A stretch of DNA of 64,000 nt, taken from contig NZ_BLRL01000004.1 of NCBI RefSeq assembly GCF_015082335.1, positions 186,001 through 250,000 on the forward strand, written 5' to 3'. The DNA comes from Moritella sp. F3. Lineage in GTDB: Bacteria > Pseudomonadota > Gammaproteobacteria > Enterobacterales > Moritellaceae. The notes under the pieces were generated by a model. It saw only the letters and a program-made list of their open reading frames with translations, did not search any database and had not been told where the DNA came from. Within the stretch, counting starts at the first letter, position 1; each line of letters begins with the position of its first letter. Positions 1 to 8,764 of this stretch are shown here, piece after piece. A program made the position numbers and the translations under genes.

Positions 1-210
1 GCCGCTATTCCTGATGTGATGGAATGTTGTATTATCACCGGTAGTGATGCAGATTTTCAGTTAAAGGTGATCGTGCCGGATATGGATCATTACCAAGAAT
101 TATTGTTAGGGAAGTTGACGCGTATTAAAGGTGTAACAGGGGTGAGATCGAGCTTTATGTTACGGAATGTCTTAAGTCGAACTGTATTGCCGCTCGACCA
201 TATTAAATAA
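1..210 (+). CDS. Lrp/AsnC-family transcriptional regulator, C-terminal end (partial)
   Basis: The reading frame is open from the first base to the TAA stop, so only the last 69 residues are present and the start lies outside the window. The visible part looks like the ligand-binding (RAM) domain of Lrp/AsnC regulators: a strand of the type 'CCIITGSDADFQLKV', then 'VPDMDHYQELL', then 'IKGVTGVRSSFML', ending in a strand with 'VLPLDHIK'. Such proteins sense amino acids and act as oligomeric DNA-binding regulators. The DNA-binding half is not visible, so the target cannot be assigned. A short GGCTCAG/CTGAGCC dyad follows the stop. Confidence 0.8.
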   Translation, partial: AAIPDVMECCIITGSDADFQLKVIVPDMDHYQELLLGKLTRIKGVTGVRSSFMLRNVLSRTVLPLDHIK

Positions 211-260
211 TTGACTTAAATGGCTCAGCTTAACGGTGAGTTACTGAGCCTGATAAATGA

Positions 261-977
261 TTAACTTGCTGTCGCAAGGTATTTCGTTTTTGCTGATTGA
301 TAATCGGCAATAACACCCGCCATCACTGATTCTTCGTAAGCGATCAGGCCACTTAACAACATTACTTTTTGACCAGTACCGACTTTATCATCACCTTCGT
401 AAAAATCGAACTTAAAGGTCACGCTTGCACGTTTACCTTGTACTTCAATAATAGCTTCATCAAATTTAAGCTCAATGCGATTAACTCGTACGCGAGTCAT
501 GTTTATCTGCATTGATTTATACATGATTAAAGCACGAGCAGGATTAAACATCAGGTCTTTTGAGCGCATCAGCGGCACCATGATGTCAGGAAAATTTTTA
601 CCTGAAAACTGCACGTATTCTTTAATGATTTTACTGATTATGTTTTCATCATGCGATGATTGACCACCGAGTTCTAATTCCATAAAAGATTTTTGTTCTG
701 GATTTAGTATTTCAGTTTTATTGTCTAGTAGCGGGGAGAATACCAGGTCAGTGTCGTTTTTAACCATGCCGGTAAAATCAATTTTCATTGTTTCAGATAA
801 ACCGAATTTAGCCAAAGACACAGCAAAAAGTAAGTCGCCAGGTACACAAAAACGTTTATTATCCACATCATGGATCTTGTTATAATCGTTTGCTACTGTT
901 TTAGCAAAGCGGCTAGCTTGTTGTTGAGTAAAGCGAAAAGAGCTGTCTTTTTGAGAATAGAATTCGTTTAGAAACAT
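261..977 (-). CDS. DUF3581 family protein
   Basis: 238 residues, no signal peptide or membrane segment. The N-terminus ('FLNEFYSQKDSSFRFTQQQA') and overall length match the DUF3581 family, which is conserved in marine gammaproteobacteria and has no established function. The C-terminal part contains strand-rich segments such as 'VQGKRASVTFKFDFYEGDDK', reminiscent of hot-dog-fold proteins, but that is inference. It is transcribed alone on the minus strand; the next minus gene upstream starts about 550 bases away. Family assignment rests on recognition of the sequence, not on a search. Confidence 0.75.
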   Translation of the reverse strand: MFLNEFYSQKDSSFRFTQQQASRFAKTVANDYNKIHDVDNKRFCVPGDLLFAVSLAKFGLSETMKIDFTGMVKNDTDLVFSPLLDNKTEILNPEQKSFMELELGGQSSHDENIISKIIKEYVQFSGKNFPDIMVPLMRSKDLMFNPARALIMYKSMQINMTRVRVNRIELKFDEAIIEVQGKRASVTFKFDFYEGDDKVGTGQKVMLLSGLIAYEESVMAGVIADYQSAKTKYLATAS

Positions 978-1091
978 ATTTAATTAAGCTACGATAATGA
1001 AAACACCAGTTTACATTAATTTTGCTTATAGGCAGGTCGATCCAGTTGCAAGTACGATTTTTTAAAGTGCAGACTGGATCACGCAGTTAGG

Positions 1092-1532
1092 TTATTTCTT
1101 CACATCAGGAGTGACACTTCTCAAAATACCAATGCCGGTGTTAAATAAAGTCGAACTGGTTTTTATCAGCGTTTCAGCAGGCATGGTCGCAGCTGAACCC
1201 ATCATGGTCGGAATAAACTTTTTAAACGAGTTGTCGACGCCGTCTTCGACTTCTTTACTGAGCTGAGGTAAGAATTCATCAATGATTTGATCGAGTTCTT
1301 GTTTTACATGCGCCTCTAGTTCTGGCTGAATTTCGGCAATTTTAGCTTCGATTGCATCGGCAATATCTTTACTTATTTGTGGTGATACTTGGCTAATCGT
1401 TGCTTCAGCCTCTTCTTTTACTAACGCTATTTGGGTGGCGATATAAGGTTTGATGACCTGATTGAAGACGTAGATAAAGGCCACTGCTGTAAAGATGCTG
1501 CTGAGTAAGGCGGTAAAGATAATTGTGAGCAT
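1092..1532 (-). CDS. Small single-pass membrane protein with long amphipathic helix, function unknown
   Basis: 146 residues. Residues about 3-26 form one hydrophobic membrane segment (LTIIFTALLSSIFTAVAFIYVF). The rest is a charged helical region rich in Glu, Ala, Lys and Ile ('EAEATISQVSPQISKDI', 'IEAKIAEIQPELEAHVKQEL') that looks like a coiled coil, followed by a less charged tail with 'MMGSAATMPAETLIK'. This suggests an inner-membrane-anchored protein with a cytoplasmic or periplasmic coiled coil. I do not recognise a named family. An overlapping longer frame on the same strand (1405-1623) is low-complexity and is probably a shadow. Confidence 0.65.
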   Translation of the reverse strand: MLTIIFTALLSSIFTAVAFIYVFNQVIKPYIATQIALVKEEAEATISQVSPQISKDIADAIEAKIAEIQPELEAHVKQELDQIIDEFLPQLSKEVEDGVDNSFKKFIPTMMGSAATMPAETLIKTSSTLFNTGIGILRSVTPDVKK

Positions 1533-1665
1533 AATGAACCATTAGATTAAAATAAGTCATTAATATTAACAATTTAGTTAGTTGTGTAAAGGTAAATATG
1601 CAGGGAAGTAGGGATAGACCCATAATGCGAATGAGTTTATCCCTATTGACGCTAGTACAGGCAGG

Positions 1666-2499
1666 CTAGAATACGACAGTGCGGTTTTCATAAATAAATA
1701 CACGTTCTTCAAGTACCAGACGCAGTGCTTTACTGAGTACTGATTTTTCTACGTCTTTACCTGAACGCGCCATATCTTCGGCACTGTATTTATGATCTAC
1801 GTGGATCACGTCTTGTAAGATAATTGGACCTTCATCAAGATTATTGGTGACGTAGTGGGCGGTTGCACCAATAATTTTGACGCCACGTTCGAATGCTTGC
1901 TTATAAGGCTGTGCCCCGATAAAAGCAGGTAAGAACGAATGATGGATATTAATTATCTTATTTTCAAATGCAGACACAAAATTGGGCGTTAAAATCCGCA
2001 TGTATTTTGCCAAAATAACATAATCTGGCTGGTACGCAGAAACGGTTTCAATGATCTTTTCTTCGTGTTCTTCGCGGCTAATACCAACATGAGATATCGT
2101 GTGATAAGGCACATCAAATTTTTCGGCTAATTCAGCTAGGTTATCGTAATTACCAACGACTGCTGCGATCTCGACATCTAAACCGCCGTAATAATTCTTC
2201 ATTAAAATATCACCAAGGCAATGCGCCTCTTTAGTGACTAAAATAACGATGCGTTTACGACTTGCTGAGACGAGTTTACGGTGTGAACCTGTTGGCAATG
2301 CGCTATCTAGGTCGGCAAGTAAAGTTTCATCGTTGAATATACCATCGAGCTCGGTACGCATAAAAAATCGATTATGGGTACGATCGACAAACTCAGTGTT
2401 GTTACTGATGTTGAGTTGGTGTTTGTAACAGATGTTGGTGATCTTTGAGATAAGCCCTTTTTGATCGGGACAATCCGCCAGTAATATTTTCTTTTCCAT
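1666..2499 (-). CDS. purU: Formyltetrahydrofolate deformylase
   Basis: 277 residues, the usual length for PurU (about 280). It hydrolyses 10-formyl-THF to formate and THF, which balances one-carbon pools and supplies formate for purine synthesis. The N-terminal ACT-type regulatory domain (about 1-80, starting 'KKILLADCPDQKGLISKI') is followed by a formyltransferase catalytic domain. Visible catalytic-domain motifs are 'NIHHSFLPAFIGAQPYKQA' and 'GATAHYVTNNLDEGPIIL', which carry the conserved Asn, His and Asp of the formyltransferase superfamily. The gene stands alone on the minus strand. Confidence 0.95.
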   Translation of the reverse strand: MEKKILLADCPDQKGLISKITNICYKHQLNISNNTEFVDRTHNRFFMRTELDGIFNDETLLADLDSALPTGSHRKLVSASRKRIVILVTKEAHCLGDILMKNYYGGLDVEIAAVVGNYDNLAELAEKFDVPYHTISHVGISREEHEEKIIETVSAYQPDYVILAKYMRILTPNFVSAFENKIINIHHSFLPAFIGAQPYKQAFERGVKIIGATAHYVTNNLDEGPIILQDVIHVDHKYSAEDMARSGKDVEKSVLSKALRLVLEERVFIYENRTVVF

Positions 2500-2667
2500 G
2501 ATTTCTACTACTTTAATTTGATGTTTAATTGTGTATGGCTAAACGGGGTACTTTATTCTTGTATTCGTTTAGCCATATTGGCTGTGTATCTTATCGAACT
2601 TTAATGCTTAATATCGAACTGTAAATGTTAAACCTCGATGTCGATAACGCAGTATTTGTTACTGCTA

Positions 2668-3135
2668 TTAGCCACAGCATTTCTTGTGTTTTTTTCCACT
2701 TCCACATAAACAAGCATCATTACGGCCTTGTTTGAGTGGCGCTGGATTTAGCTCACCGTGAGTGTAAAACCACTGCTGGTCTTGAACGATGAAGTTAGAG
2801 CGTTCATGTAGACATGCTTCATCTTCGCCATCTTGGAACCATGCTTTGAATTCGACGATACCGGTTTCGCTTTCTTCATCACCTTGGCTCATGATTATTT
2901 CTAATCGTAACCATTGGGTATTTTCTGCAGTTTCAGCAATTAAATCTTCATTCAAATCGGCAATGAAATCCGGGTGATGCGTTGCCATTAAATAAACAGG
3001 CACGTTATGTACATAAGCACTATATCGTGAGCGCATCAATTGCTCGGCAGTTGCCGCTGCTGCTGTACCATAAATGTATTTACCGCAGCAATCTTTGAAA
3101 GGCATTGCCAAGCCACAGCTACAAAGTGTATGCAT
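2668..3135 (-). CDS. ychJ: YchJ family protein with SEC-C zinc-binding motifs
   Basis: 155 residues. The N-terminus has a cysteine cluster (CSCGLAMPFKDCCGKYI) and the C-terminus ends in a second SEC-C motif (CLCGSGKKHKKCC); between them is the YchJ (UPF0225) domain with 'AEQLMRSRYSAYVHN' and 'WLRLEIIMSQGDEESETG'. The cysteines are expected to bind zinc. The cellular role of YchJ is not established. It starts 9 bases after the end of the upstream minus-strand gene (3145-3639), so the two are probably one transcript. Confidence 0.9.
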   Translation of the reverse strand: MHTLCSCGLAMPFKDCCGKYIYGTAAAATAEQLMRSRYSAYVHNVPVYLMATHHPDFIADLNEDLIAETAENTQWLRLEIIMSQGDEESETGIVEFKAWFQDGEDEACLHERSNFIVQDQQWFYTHGELNPAPLKQGRNDACLCGSGKKHKKCCG

Positions 3136-3144
3136 AATGGCTCT

Positions 3145-3639
3145 TTATTTTGCAGGTGAAACAGGTGCGCGAGTACCAATTAATACGGTACCGTCCTGTT
3201 GAAATGAAAGTGCTTCTTTACGCTTTGCTGAAATTAAAATTGCGCCGTCATCGTAGAATAAAAAGTTTTTCCAGTTACGTTTAAACGTGCCCCAGTTCGT
3301 TTCAATCATGTTAAAACGTTCATAGCAAAAGTAAACCTTACTGTTATCGTCCCACGCTAAATGCGTTAGCACTGCTTCAGGTAAGTCATTATTATCGTCA
3401 TCATCCCAAGCTTGCTGCCAGTCAGCCTCTTGTGACCAAGTATTTTGGTCATGTGGCCAATCGCCCTTACCAAATTGATCGGTAAAGTTACATTGTGAGC
3501 TAATCAGCTGGCTCCATAGTTGACCTGCTCTAGCCTTACTGAAGGGTTTGATATTAATGAGATCATCGCCGCTAACAGGCAGCGATTTATGATTAAAAAT
3601 CCATTTTCGAGAATAAGCTTCAAGTTCTATGTAATTCAT
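3145..3639 (-). CDS. DUF2947 family protein
   Basis: 164 residues, soluble, very rich in Trp, Asp and Asn ('DWPHDQNTWSQEADW', 'AWDDDDNNDLPEAV'). The start 'MNYIELEAYSRKWIFNHKSL' and the segment 'TFKRNWKNFLFYDDGAILI' match my memory of the DUF2947 family, found in Vibrio, Shewanella and relatives. No function is known. It precedes ychJ with a 9-base gap and is probably co-transcribed with it. Confidence 0.75.
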   Translation of the reverse strand: MNYIELEAYSRKWIFNHKSLPVSGDDLINIKPFSKARAGQLWSQLISSQCNFTDQFGKGDWPHDQNTWSQEADWQQAWDDDDNNDLPEAVLTHLAWDDNSKVYFCYERFNMIETNWGTFKRNWKNFLFYDDGAILISAKRKEALSFQQDGTVLIGTRAPVSPAK

Positions 3640-3877
3640 TTATGGCACTGGTTATAAGTAAAATTATTTTCAGTTTACAACATTATTAACCCTGGCGGTA
3701 TCAATTACTCAACGGGTCGTAATTAAACGAGCCGCGGTGTTGTTGAAGTGAGTTGCTGTATTATTTAAATTAGCCGTGACGTTATTCAAAAATACTCTAG
3801 TGGTGTTATCATAAAATATCAAATAAGACGCAAGGCGTTGTTTAAATAGCCAATTGATTAAATGAAGGTAGCTATAG

Positions 3878-4873
3878 ATGTTTCAACCGAGTCAATTTCA
3901 GCCCCAGTGGTGGATCCGTAACGCGCATTTACAAACGATGCTGCCAACGATTAGTCGCCGCAATCTGAAATTAACGACGATTAATGAAAGGCTTGAACTT
4001 GAAGATGGTGATTTTCTTGATCTGGCGTGGACAGCCTTGCCTACCGCTGAAAATAATAAACCGATTGTTATCATATTTCATGGGCTGGAAGGTTCTGTCG
4101 AATCCCCTTATGTAAAAGGTATCATGCGCGCGGTGACTGCGGCGGGGTGGATCGGTTTGGTCATGCATTTCCGTGGTTGCAGCGAAGAGTCGAATCGTTT
4201 ATTACGCGCCTATCATTCTGGTGATACCAGTGATGCAAGTTATGTGATTGGTTTGATGGCTAAACGCTATCCTAATGCACCGTTATTCGCGGTCGGTTAT
4301 TCGCTTGGTGGCAGTGTGTTAACGCACTATTTAGCCCAAACAGGTACAAAATCTCAGTTATTAGCCGCTTCCATTGTTTCTGCGCCATTACTGTTGGCTG
4401 AAAGTGCAGAGCGGATTAAAAAAGGTTTTTCTAAAGCTTATCAGCGTCGATTGATTAAACGCTTGCAAGCCAGTGTAGTGCGTAAGTTTGAACATTTAGA
4501 TATGCGTTCAGCGTTAGATATGACCACCAAGCAAGTGAAAAAGCTGAATACCTTTGTGGAGTTTGACGATCGCGTTACGGCGCCATTGCATGGTTTTAAA
4601 GATGCGCTAGATTATTATAGCCAGTGCAGTAGTTTGCAGTTTTTACATAAAATTCAAACGCCGACCTTATTTATTCATGCCGAGGATGATCCGTTTTTAA
4701 CTAAAAAGGTGATCCCAAAACTTGAAGACATGTCAGATAATATTTTATTTGAGTTAAGCCGTTATGGTGGTCATGTTGGCTTTGTTTATGGCTCTATATT
4801 AAAACCAAAGTATTGGTTAGAAGAGCGCATTCCAACTTGGTTTAATGAATTTACAAAAGGTAGTAAACTGTAA
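3878..4873 (+). CDS. YheT-type alpha/beta hydrolase
   Basis: 331 residues, typical of the YheT/EMB8 family of cytoplasmic alpha/beta hydrolases. The N-terminal signature 'WWIRNAHLQTMLPT' is characteristic. The oxyanion strand reads 'IIFHGLEGS' (about 67-73), the nucleophile elbow is GYSLGGS with the likely catalytic Ser at 142, and the acid and base are probably in 'HAEDDPFL' and 'GGHVGF' near the C-terminus. Substrate is unknown; family members hydrolyse esters. It lies 79 bases before the P450 gene in the same direction, so a shared transcript is possible. Confidence 0.88.
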   Translation: MFQPSQFQPQWWIRNAHLQTMLPTISRRNLKLTTINERLELEDGDFLDLAWTALPTAENNKPIVIIFHGLEGSVESPYVKGIMRAVTAAGWIGLVMHFRGCSEESNRLLRAYHSGDTSDASYVIGLMAKRYPNAPLFAVGYSLGGSVLTHYLAQTGTKSQLLAASIVSAPLLLAESAERIKKGFSKAYQRRLIKRLQASVVRKFEHLDMRSALDMTTKQVKKLNTFVEFDDRVTAPLHGFKDALDYYSQCSSLQFLHKIQTPTLFIHAEDDPFLTKKVIPKLEDMSDNILFELSRYGGHVGFVYGSILKPKYWLEERIPTWFNEFTKGSKL

Positions 4874-4952
4874 TGCGATCTTAAGGTTAATGCTCTATTG
4901 TTAATGGTAGCGGTTTAAATTCTGCGATAGTTAACAATACAGGGAAAGTAAG

Positions 4953-6401
4953 ATGAACGCTAAAACGGTTAAGGATGTAAACCTATCGGGTTTCTCGATG
5001 TTATCTATAGATGAGTTACCGGGTCCTAAAAAAGCCCCCCTCATCGGTAACTTTGCGCAGATCTCACCTGAATCATTTCATACTAATTTAGAACAATGGG
5101 CGAAAGAATATGGCCCAGCTTATCAAATGAAACTATTGAATAAGCAATATGTGGTTATTTCCGATCCTAAAGTTGGTCTTGAAATTATTAAACAAAGGCC
5201 TAAGCTATTTAATCGCACAGAGCGCTTAGAATGGTTATTTGAAGATTTAGGTATTCATGGTGTATTTTCCAGTAATGGTGAAAAATGGAAGCGGCAACGA
5301 CGACTTATCATGCCTGCTTTTTCCTACCGTACACTGGCAAGTTTTGTTCCCCACCTAAAGTCATTATCGATTGATTTACAAACCGCGATTGATAAAAAAA
5401 TTGCCCTCGGTAGCGCATTTAATGTGCATGAATTATTACAACATTTCACCATAGATATTACCACAGGCCTGGTTTTTGGTTATCAAACCAATATGTTGTC
5501 GGGTAGTTCTGATACGACGCTGCGAGATAATATTGATCGTTTATTTAGAGCGCTCAATAAACGCGGTAAATACCCGTTTCCGTGGTGGCGTTATATCCGC
5601 ACAGCAGAAACTCGCCGAGTTGATAAAGCCCGTGAAGAGGTCTATCAGTTAGCTGTCAGCATGATAAGTAAAGCCAAGGCCGAACTTGCTGAAAATACTG
5701 CGCTTGCAGATGAACCTGAAACTATTTTACAAGCGATGATCGTGGCGAGTGACAGTGAGGAGGGGAAATTAACGGATGATGAATTATTTGCTAATATTTT
5801 AACCTTGTTACTCGCGGGTGAAGACACCACGTCTAATATGCTTGCTTGGACCTTGTATTATTTAGCGCAAAACCCTGACTTACAACAGCAAGTGATTGAT
5901 GAGGTATCACATGTTTGTGGTGATATCGAGATGTTGGATTTGGCGGCGTTAGAGCAGTTCGACGTGATTGAAGCAATATTACGTGAAGGTTTACGGCTAA
6001 AAGGGACTGCGCCGCTGATATCTGCAGAACCAACGGAAGACACAGTATTAAGTAATGGCATTAAGTTACCCAAAGGTACGGCTATTTTTATATTAACGCG
6101 TCCCGGTGGATTAGATGAAAAAGTGGTGGAATGTCCCGAACAGTTTAACCCGGAGCGTTGGTTAGCAAAACCGGATAAACCAGTGTGTCCTCATTTACAA
6201 AGTAGCCATCTGCCATTTGGTGCGGGGGCGCGACATTGCCCTGGTGAACGTTTAGCGATGATGGAAGGCAAGGCGGTTATTGCACGTCTATGTTGGTACT
6301 ATGTAATTAGCCAACCAGAACAGGCGCCTGAAGTAGGTGAAGAGTTTGCATTCACCATGCGACCAACTAATTTAACGCTGACATTAACACCACGTCAATG
6401 A
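4953..6401 (+). CDS. Cytochrome P450
   Basis: 482 residues, a complete P450 with no membrane anchor. The I-helix oxygen-binding motif is AGEDTTS (A288-T293 region), the K-helix ExxR motif is EGLR in 'AILREGLRLKG', the meander has 'FNPERW', and the haem loop is FGAGARHCPGER with the axial Cys at 429. All signature residues are present, so the enzyme should be functional. A GGGAAAG ribosome site precedes the ATG. No ferredoxin or reductase gene lies nearby, so the redox partner must be encoded elsewhere. The substrate cannot be told from sequence; the 'LPGPKKAPLIGN' start recalls class II-like or fatty-acid-type P450s. Confidence 0.95.
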   Translation: MNAKTVKDVNLSGFSMLSIDELPGPKKAPLIGNFAQISPESFHTNLEQWAKEYGPAYQMKLLNKQYVVISDPKVGLEIIKQRPKLFNRTERLEWLFEDLGIHGVFSSNGEKWKRQRRLIMPAFSYRTLASFVPHLKSLSIDLQTAIDKKIALGSAFNVHELLQHFTIDITTGLVFGYQTNMLSGSSDTTLRDNIDRLFRALNKRGKYPFPWWRYIRTAETRRVDKAREEVYQLAVSMISKAKAELAENTALADEPETILQAMIVASDSEEGKLTDDELFANILTLLLAGEDTTSNMLAWTLYYLAQNPDLQQQVIDEVSHVCGDIEMLDLAALEQFDVIEAILREGLRLKGTAPLISAEPTEDTVLSNGIKLPKGTAIFILTRPGGLDEKVVECPEQFNPERWLAKPDKPVCPHLQSSHLPFGAGARHCPGERLAMMEGKAVIARLCWYYVISQPEQAPEVGEEFAFTMRPTNLTLTLTPRQ

Positions 6402-6437
6402 TATTTAGCAATAACTAACATTGCGCTTTCAAAGTCA

Positions 6438-6475
6438 GAAAGCCTCCATTAAATAACGCTATTAACGGGGGCTTC
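6438..6475. terminator. Bidirectional terminator-like hairpin between P450 and usp
   Basis: GAAAGCCTCC pairs with GGGGGCTTC (one G-U pair) across a 19-base loop. It lies between two convergent genes and could serve both. Confidence 0.5.
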
Positions 6476-6488
6476 TTGCTTTGCTAAC

Positions 6489-6920
6489 TTATTTGACAAT
6501 CAATACTGGGCAATGCGCATGACGGGTAACCGATTCTGCCACACTCCCTATTAATATATGTTCTAAACCAGTGCGACCGTGGCTAGCAATAACAATCATG
6601 TCGCAATCAAAATCGATAGCCGCTTGGACGATCTCTGTTGATGGGTGTCCTTCGAGTACCGCGGTATGTCGTGGCAAGCTTGGCTTGAGTTCAGTGGTGA
6701 GTTCATCCAATTTTTCTTGGGTTATTTTGAGCATATGTTCGTGAATGTCACTCGGTGTGATAGCGAGTACTTGAAAACTATCGAAGCCATGGATCTCATT
6801 AATGACACTGACTAAATGCAAGGTAGCATCATGTATGATTGCCATTTCTGCAGCGTAGTTTATCGCTTTATTTGCCGTGTCTGAGAAATCGGTCGGGCAA
6901 AGGATGTTGTTAATGGTCAT
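6489..6920 (-). CDS. Universal stress protein, UspA family
   Basis: 143 residues, one Usp domain. The start 'NNILCPTDFSDTANKAINYA' and the C-terminal ATP-binding pattern G-x2-G-x9-G-S ('SHGRTGLEHILIGSVAESV', then 'CPVLIVK') are both clear, so it belongs to the nucleotide-binding branch. Proteins of this family are induced under starvation and other stress. The gene is single and converges with the P450 gene. Confidence 0.93.
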   Translation of the reverse strand: MTINNILCPTDFSDTANKAINYAAEMAIIHDATLHLVSVINEIHGFDSFQVLAITPSDIHEHMLKITQEKLDELTTELKPSLPRHTAVLEGHPSTEIVQAAIDFDCDMIVIASHGRTGLEHILIGSVAESVTRHAHCPVLIVK

Positions 6921-7277
6921 GATGAAGCTCCTGGTTAAGATGGGACTAGCAAGTAGTCGTGAGTAATGTATCTACACCTTTAAATATACTTATTTGGGGC
7001 TAGTAAACTGTTACTTAGATCATAAAATACTATTTAAATATACTAGGATAGCTATTTCAGTATAGAACAAGGAGATGTTAGTTTTGAAAAGAGTTATAGA
7101 CTCGATAATTATTATGGGGCGGCATAAAAATGGAGGGGGGACACGAATTAATAATTGAGCTTAGTATCGATATAAATGATGACTACGTGTCTTGAATGTC
7201 CAAGCTATATTCGCATTTTTAGTAAATTTGAGTATATAATGCATCCCCCTATTTTACCTGCTCTATAGAGACTGTAT
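6921..7277. other. 357-base divergent spacer, no supported gene
   Basis: This spacer separates usp and the membrane regulator and must hold both promoters. It contains AAGGAG at 7069-7074 directly before a 27-codon frame (7075-7158, ending TGA) that I do not accept as a gene. No clear operator palindrome was found. Confidence 0.5.
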
Positions 7278-8723
7278 ATGATTGCGCTGTATGAAAACCC
7301 TCGATTGTTTTATATTGGTGATTGCTTGATTATTGATCCAAAGAAGCAAACTATCAGCAAAGATCAACAAATACAAAAAATTGAGCCGCAATTGATTCAG
7401 CTATTACTTTTGCTGGTTAGTGCACAGGGTAATATTGTTTCACGAGAACGGATATTTGAAGCCGTTTGGCCAAATATGGTGGTGACTCAAAACTCACTAA
7501 ATCAATCCATCAGTAAATTACGAAAATTATTAGGTGATAACAGTAAGTCACCAGAAATGATTATAACGAACCCACGTAAAGGTTACTCATTTATCGGACG
7601 GATTAGTTTTCCTGAAGACAGTATTTCAACGGTATTCGTTGATGAGGTTGCCTCTTTATCTGCAAAAAATATTACCCCAAAAAATAATAAAGCGTTAGAT
7701 ACTGAGCCTACAAAGTTAAAAAAATATCCCAAAGTGAGTGTTAAGTCTATTGGCTATAGTCTTATTTTTATCCTCATAGCCGCGGCTTTCGTTATCTCGC
7801 TATGGCCACAAAGCAATAAAACCATCGTCGTATCTCCCGCTTTAATTATCACGCGTTCAGGTGAGATCCCTGCGGATCCGATTAGCCATGCATTATCTGG
7901 ATTTTTGTTTTATGGGCTTAAGAATTCGTTTGCAGGGGAAAATGTAGATGTGCGCTTTGAATGTTCAACCCCCGCAGCAAAACAGATTTGCCCTGAGAGT
8001 TATCATTTTGATCGTAGTCAAGTTATAGAAATAAAACCTATTTTGCGGTATTCCGGAAACATGTTAAAGCTGAACCTGGTTATTGATGGCGTTAATGCTG
8101 ATATTGAACTGACAACGAAATCACTCTCTTTTGATCAGCTTGATGGAGAATTAGATGATTTATTGCTGCAGTTGTTGGATAGGCTAACAAGTAGTGAGAA
8201 TAAAAAAAGGGTATTAGCGATAGCGTTTTCTAACTTAAAGAAACCCCATGACCCGACTAAGTCTATGGACCGATTGCAATTAACTGCCTTGGCGTACAGC
8301 CAGGATATTGAAGACAATACTGAATTTGTAGCTAAATTAGCGCAATCAACTGAAAGTTGTAATCAAGATTGCCCATTGGTATTTGGTGCTTATGGTCGAG
8401 TATTATTAAATCAATATATTAAGAATGAAAATGCGCAAACACTAAAAAAATCAATTGAATATTTACAGCAAGGGCTACCTGATAAGCTTGATGATACGTG
8501 TTTGAAATTAGCGGTTGCTTATGCGTTATCAGGTGATTTACAAAGGGCTAACCAATTATTGTTGTCAATCAAACAGGTTTCTTTTTTTCGTGTAAAAAAA
8601 GCCTTAACTTATTTTCTGGCAAAAAATTACTTAAAGACAAATCCAATTAAACCGCGTCTTAAGAAGTTAAATCGAGTAAGTGAATATTTACTAAAAAAGG
8701 CTGAAGATCACAACACGCGTTGA
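7278..8723 (+). CDS. ToxR/CadC-like winged-helix regulator with one membrane segment
   Basis: 481 residues. Residues about 10-112 form an OmpR/PhoB-type winged helix ('QLIQLLLLLVSAQGNIVSRE', 'VWPNMVVTQNSLNQSISKLR', 'TNPRKGYSFIG'). A single hydrophobic segment follows at about 157-177, then a large periplasmic domain of about 300 residues with several Cys ('FECSTPAAKQIC', 'ESCNQDCPLV') and a helical, TPR-like end. This is the ToxR/CadC layout: a cytoplasmic DNA-binding head tethered to a periplasmic sensor. The signal and targets are unknown. It shares its winged-helix type with the four small regulators between 12 and 19 kb. Confidence 0.87.
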   Translation: MIALYENPRLFYIGDCLIIDPKKQTISKDQQIQKIEPQLIQLLLLLVSAQGNIVSRERIFEAVWPNMVVTQNSLNQSISKLRKLLGDNSKSPEMIITNPRKGYSFIGRISFPEDSISTVFVDEVASLSAKNITPKNNKALDTEPTKLKKYPKVSVKSIGYSLIFILIAAAFVISLWPQSNKTIVVSPALIITRSGEIPADPISHALSGFLFYGLKNSFAGENVDVRFECSTPAAKQICPESYHFDRSQVIEIKPILRYSGNMLKLNLVIDGVNADIELTTKSLSFDQLDGELDDLLLQLLDRLTSSENKKRVLAIAFSNLKKPHDPTKSMDRLQLTALAYSQDIEDNTEFVAKLAQSTESCNQDCPLVFGAYGRVLLNQYIKNENAQTLKKSIEYLQQGLPDKLDDTCLKLAVAYALSGDLQRANQLLLSIKQVSFFRVKKALTYFLAKNYLKTNPIKPRLKKLNRVSEYLLKKAEDHNTR

Positions 8724-8764
8724 ATTAACAACGCGCTTATCGATCTGATTAGATTGAATAGGAG

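Noticed and set aside
1405..1623. 72-residue minus-strand frame overlapping the start of the small membrane protein gene
   Set aside because: It runs in another frame across a promoter-like gap and shows no family pattern.
7075..7158. 27-codon frame after AAGGAG upstream of the membrane regulator
   Set aside because: The ribosome-like sequence is directly next to the ATG, the peptide shows no pattern, and the frame overlaps the likely promoter of the next gene.
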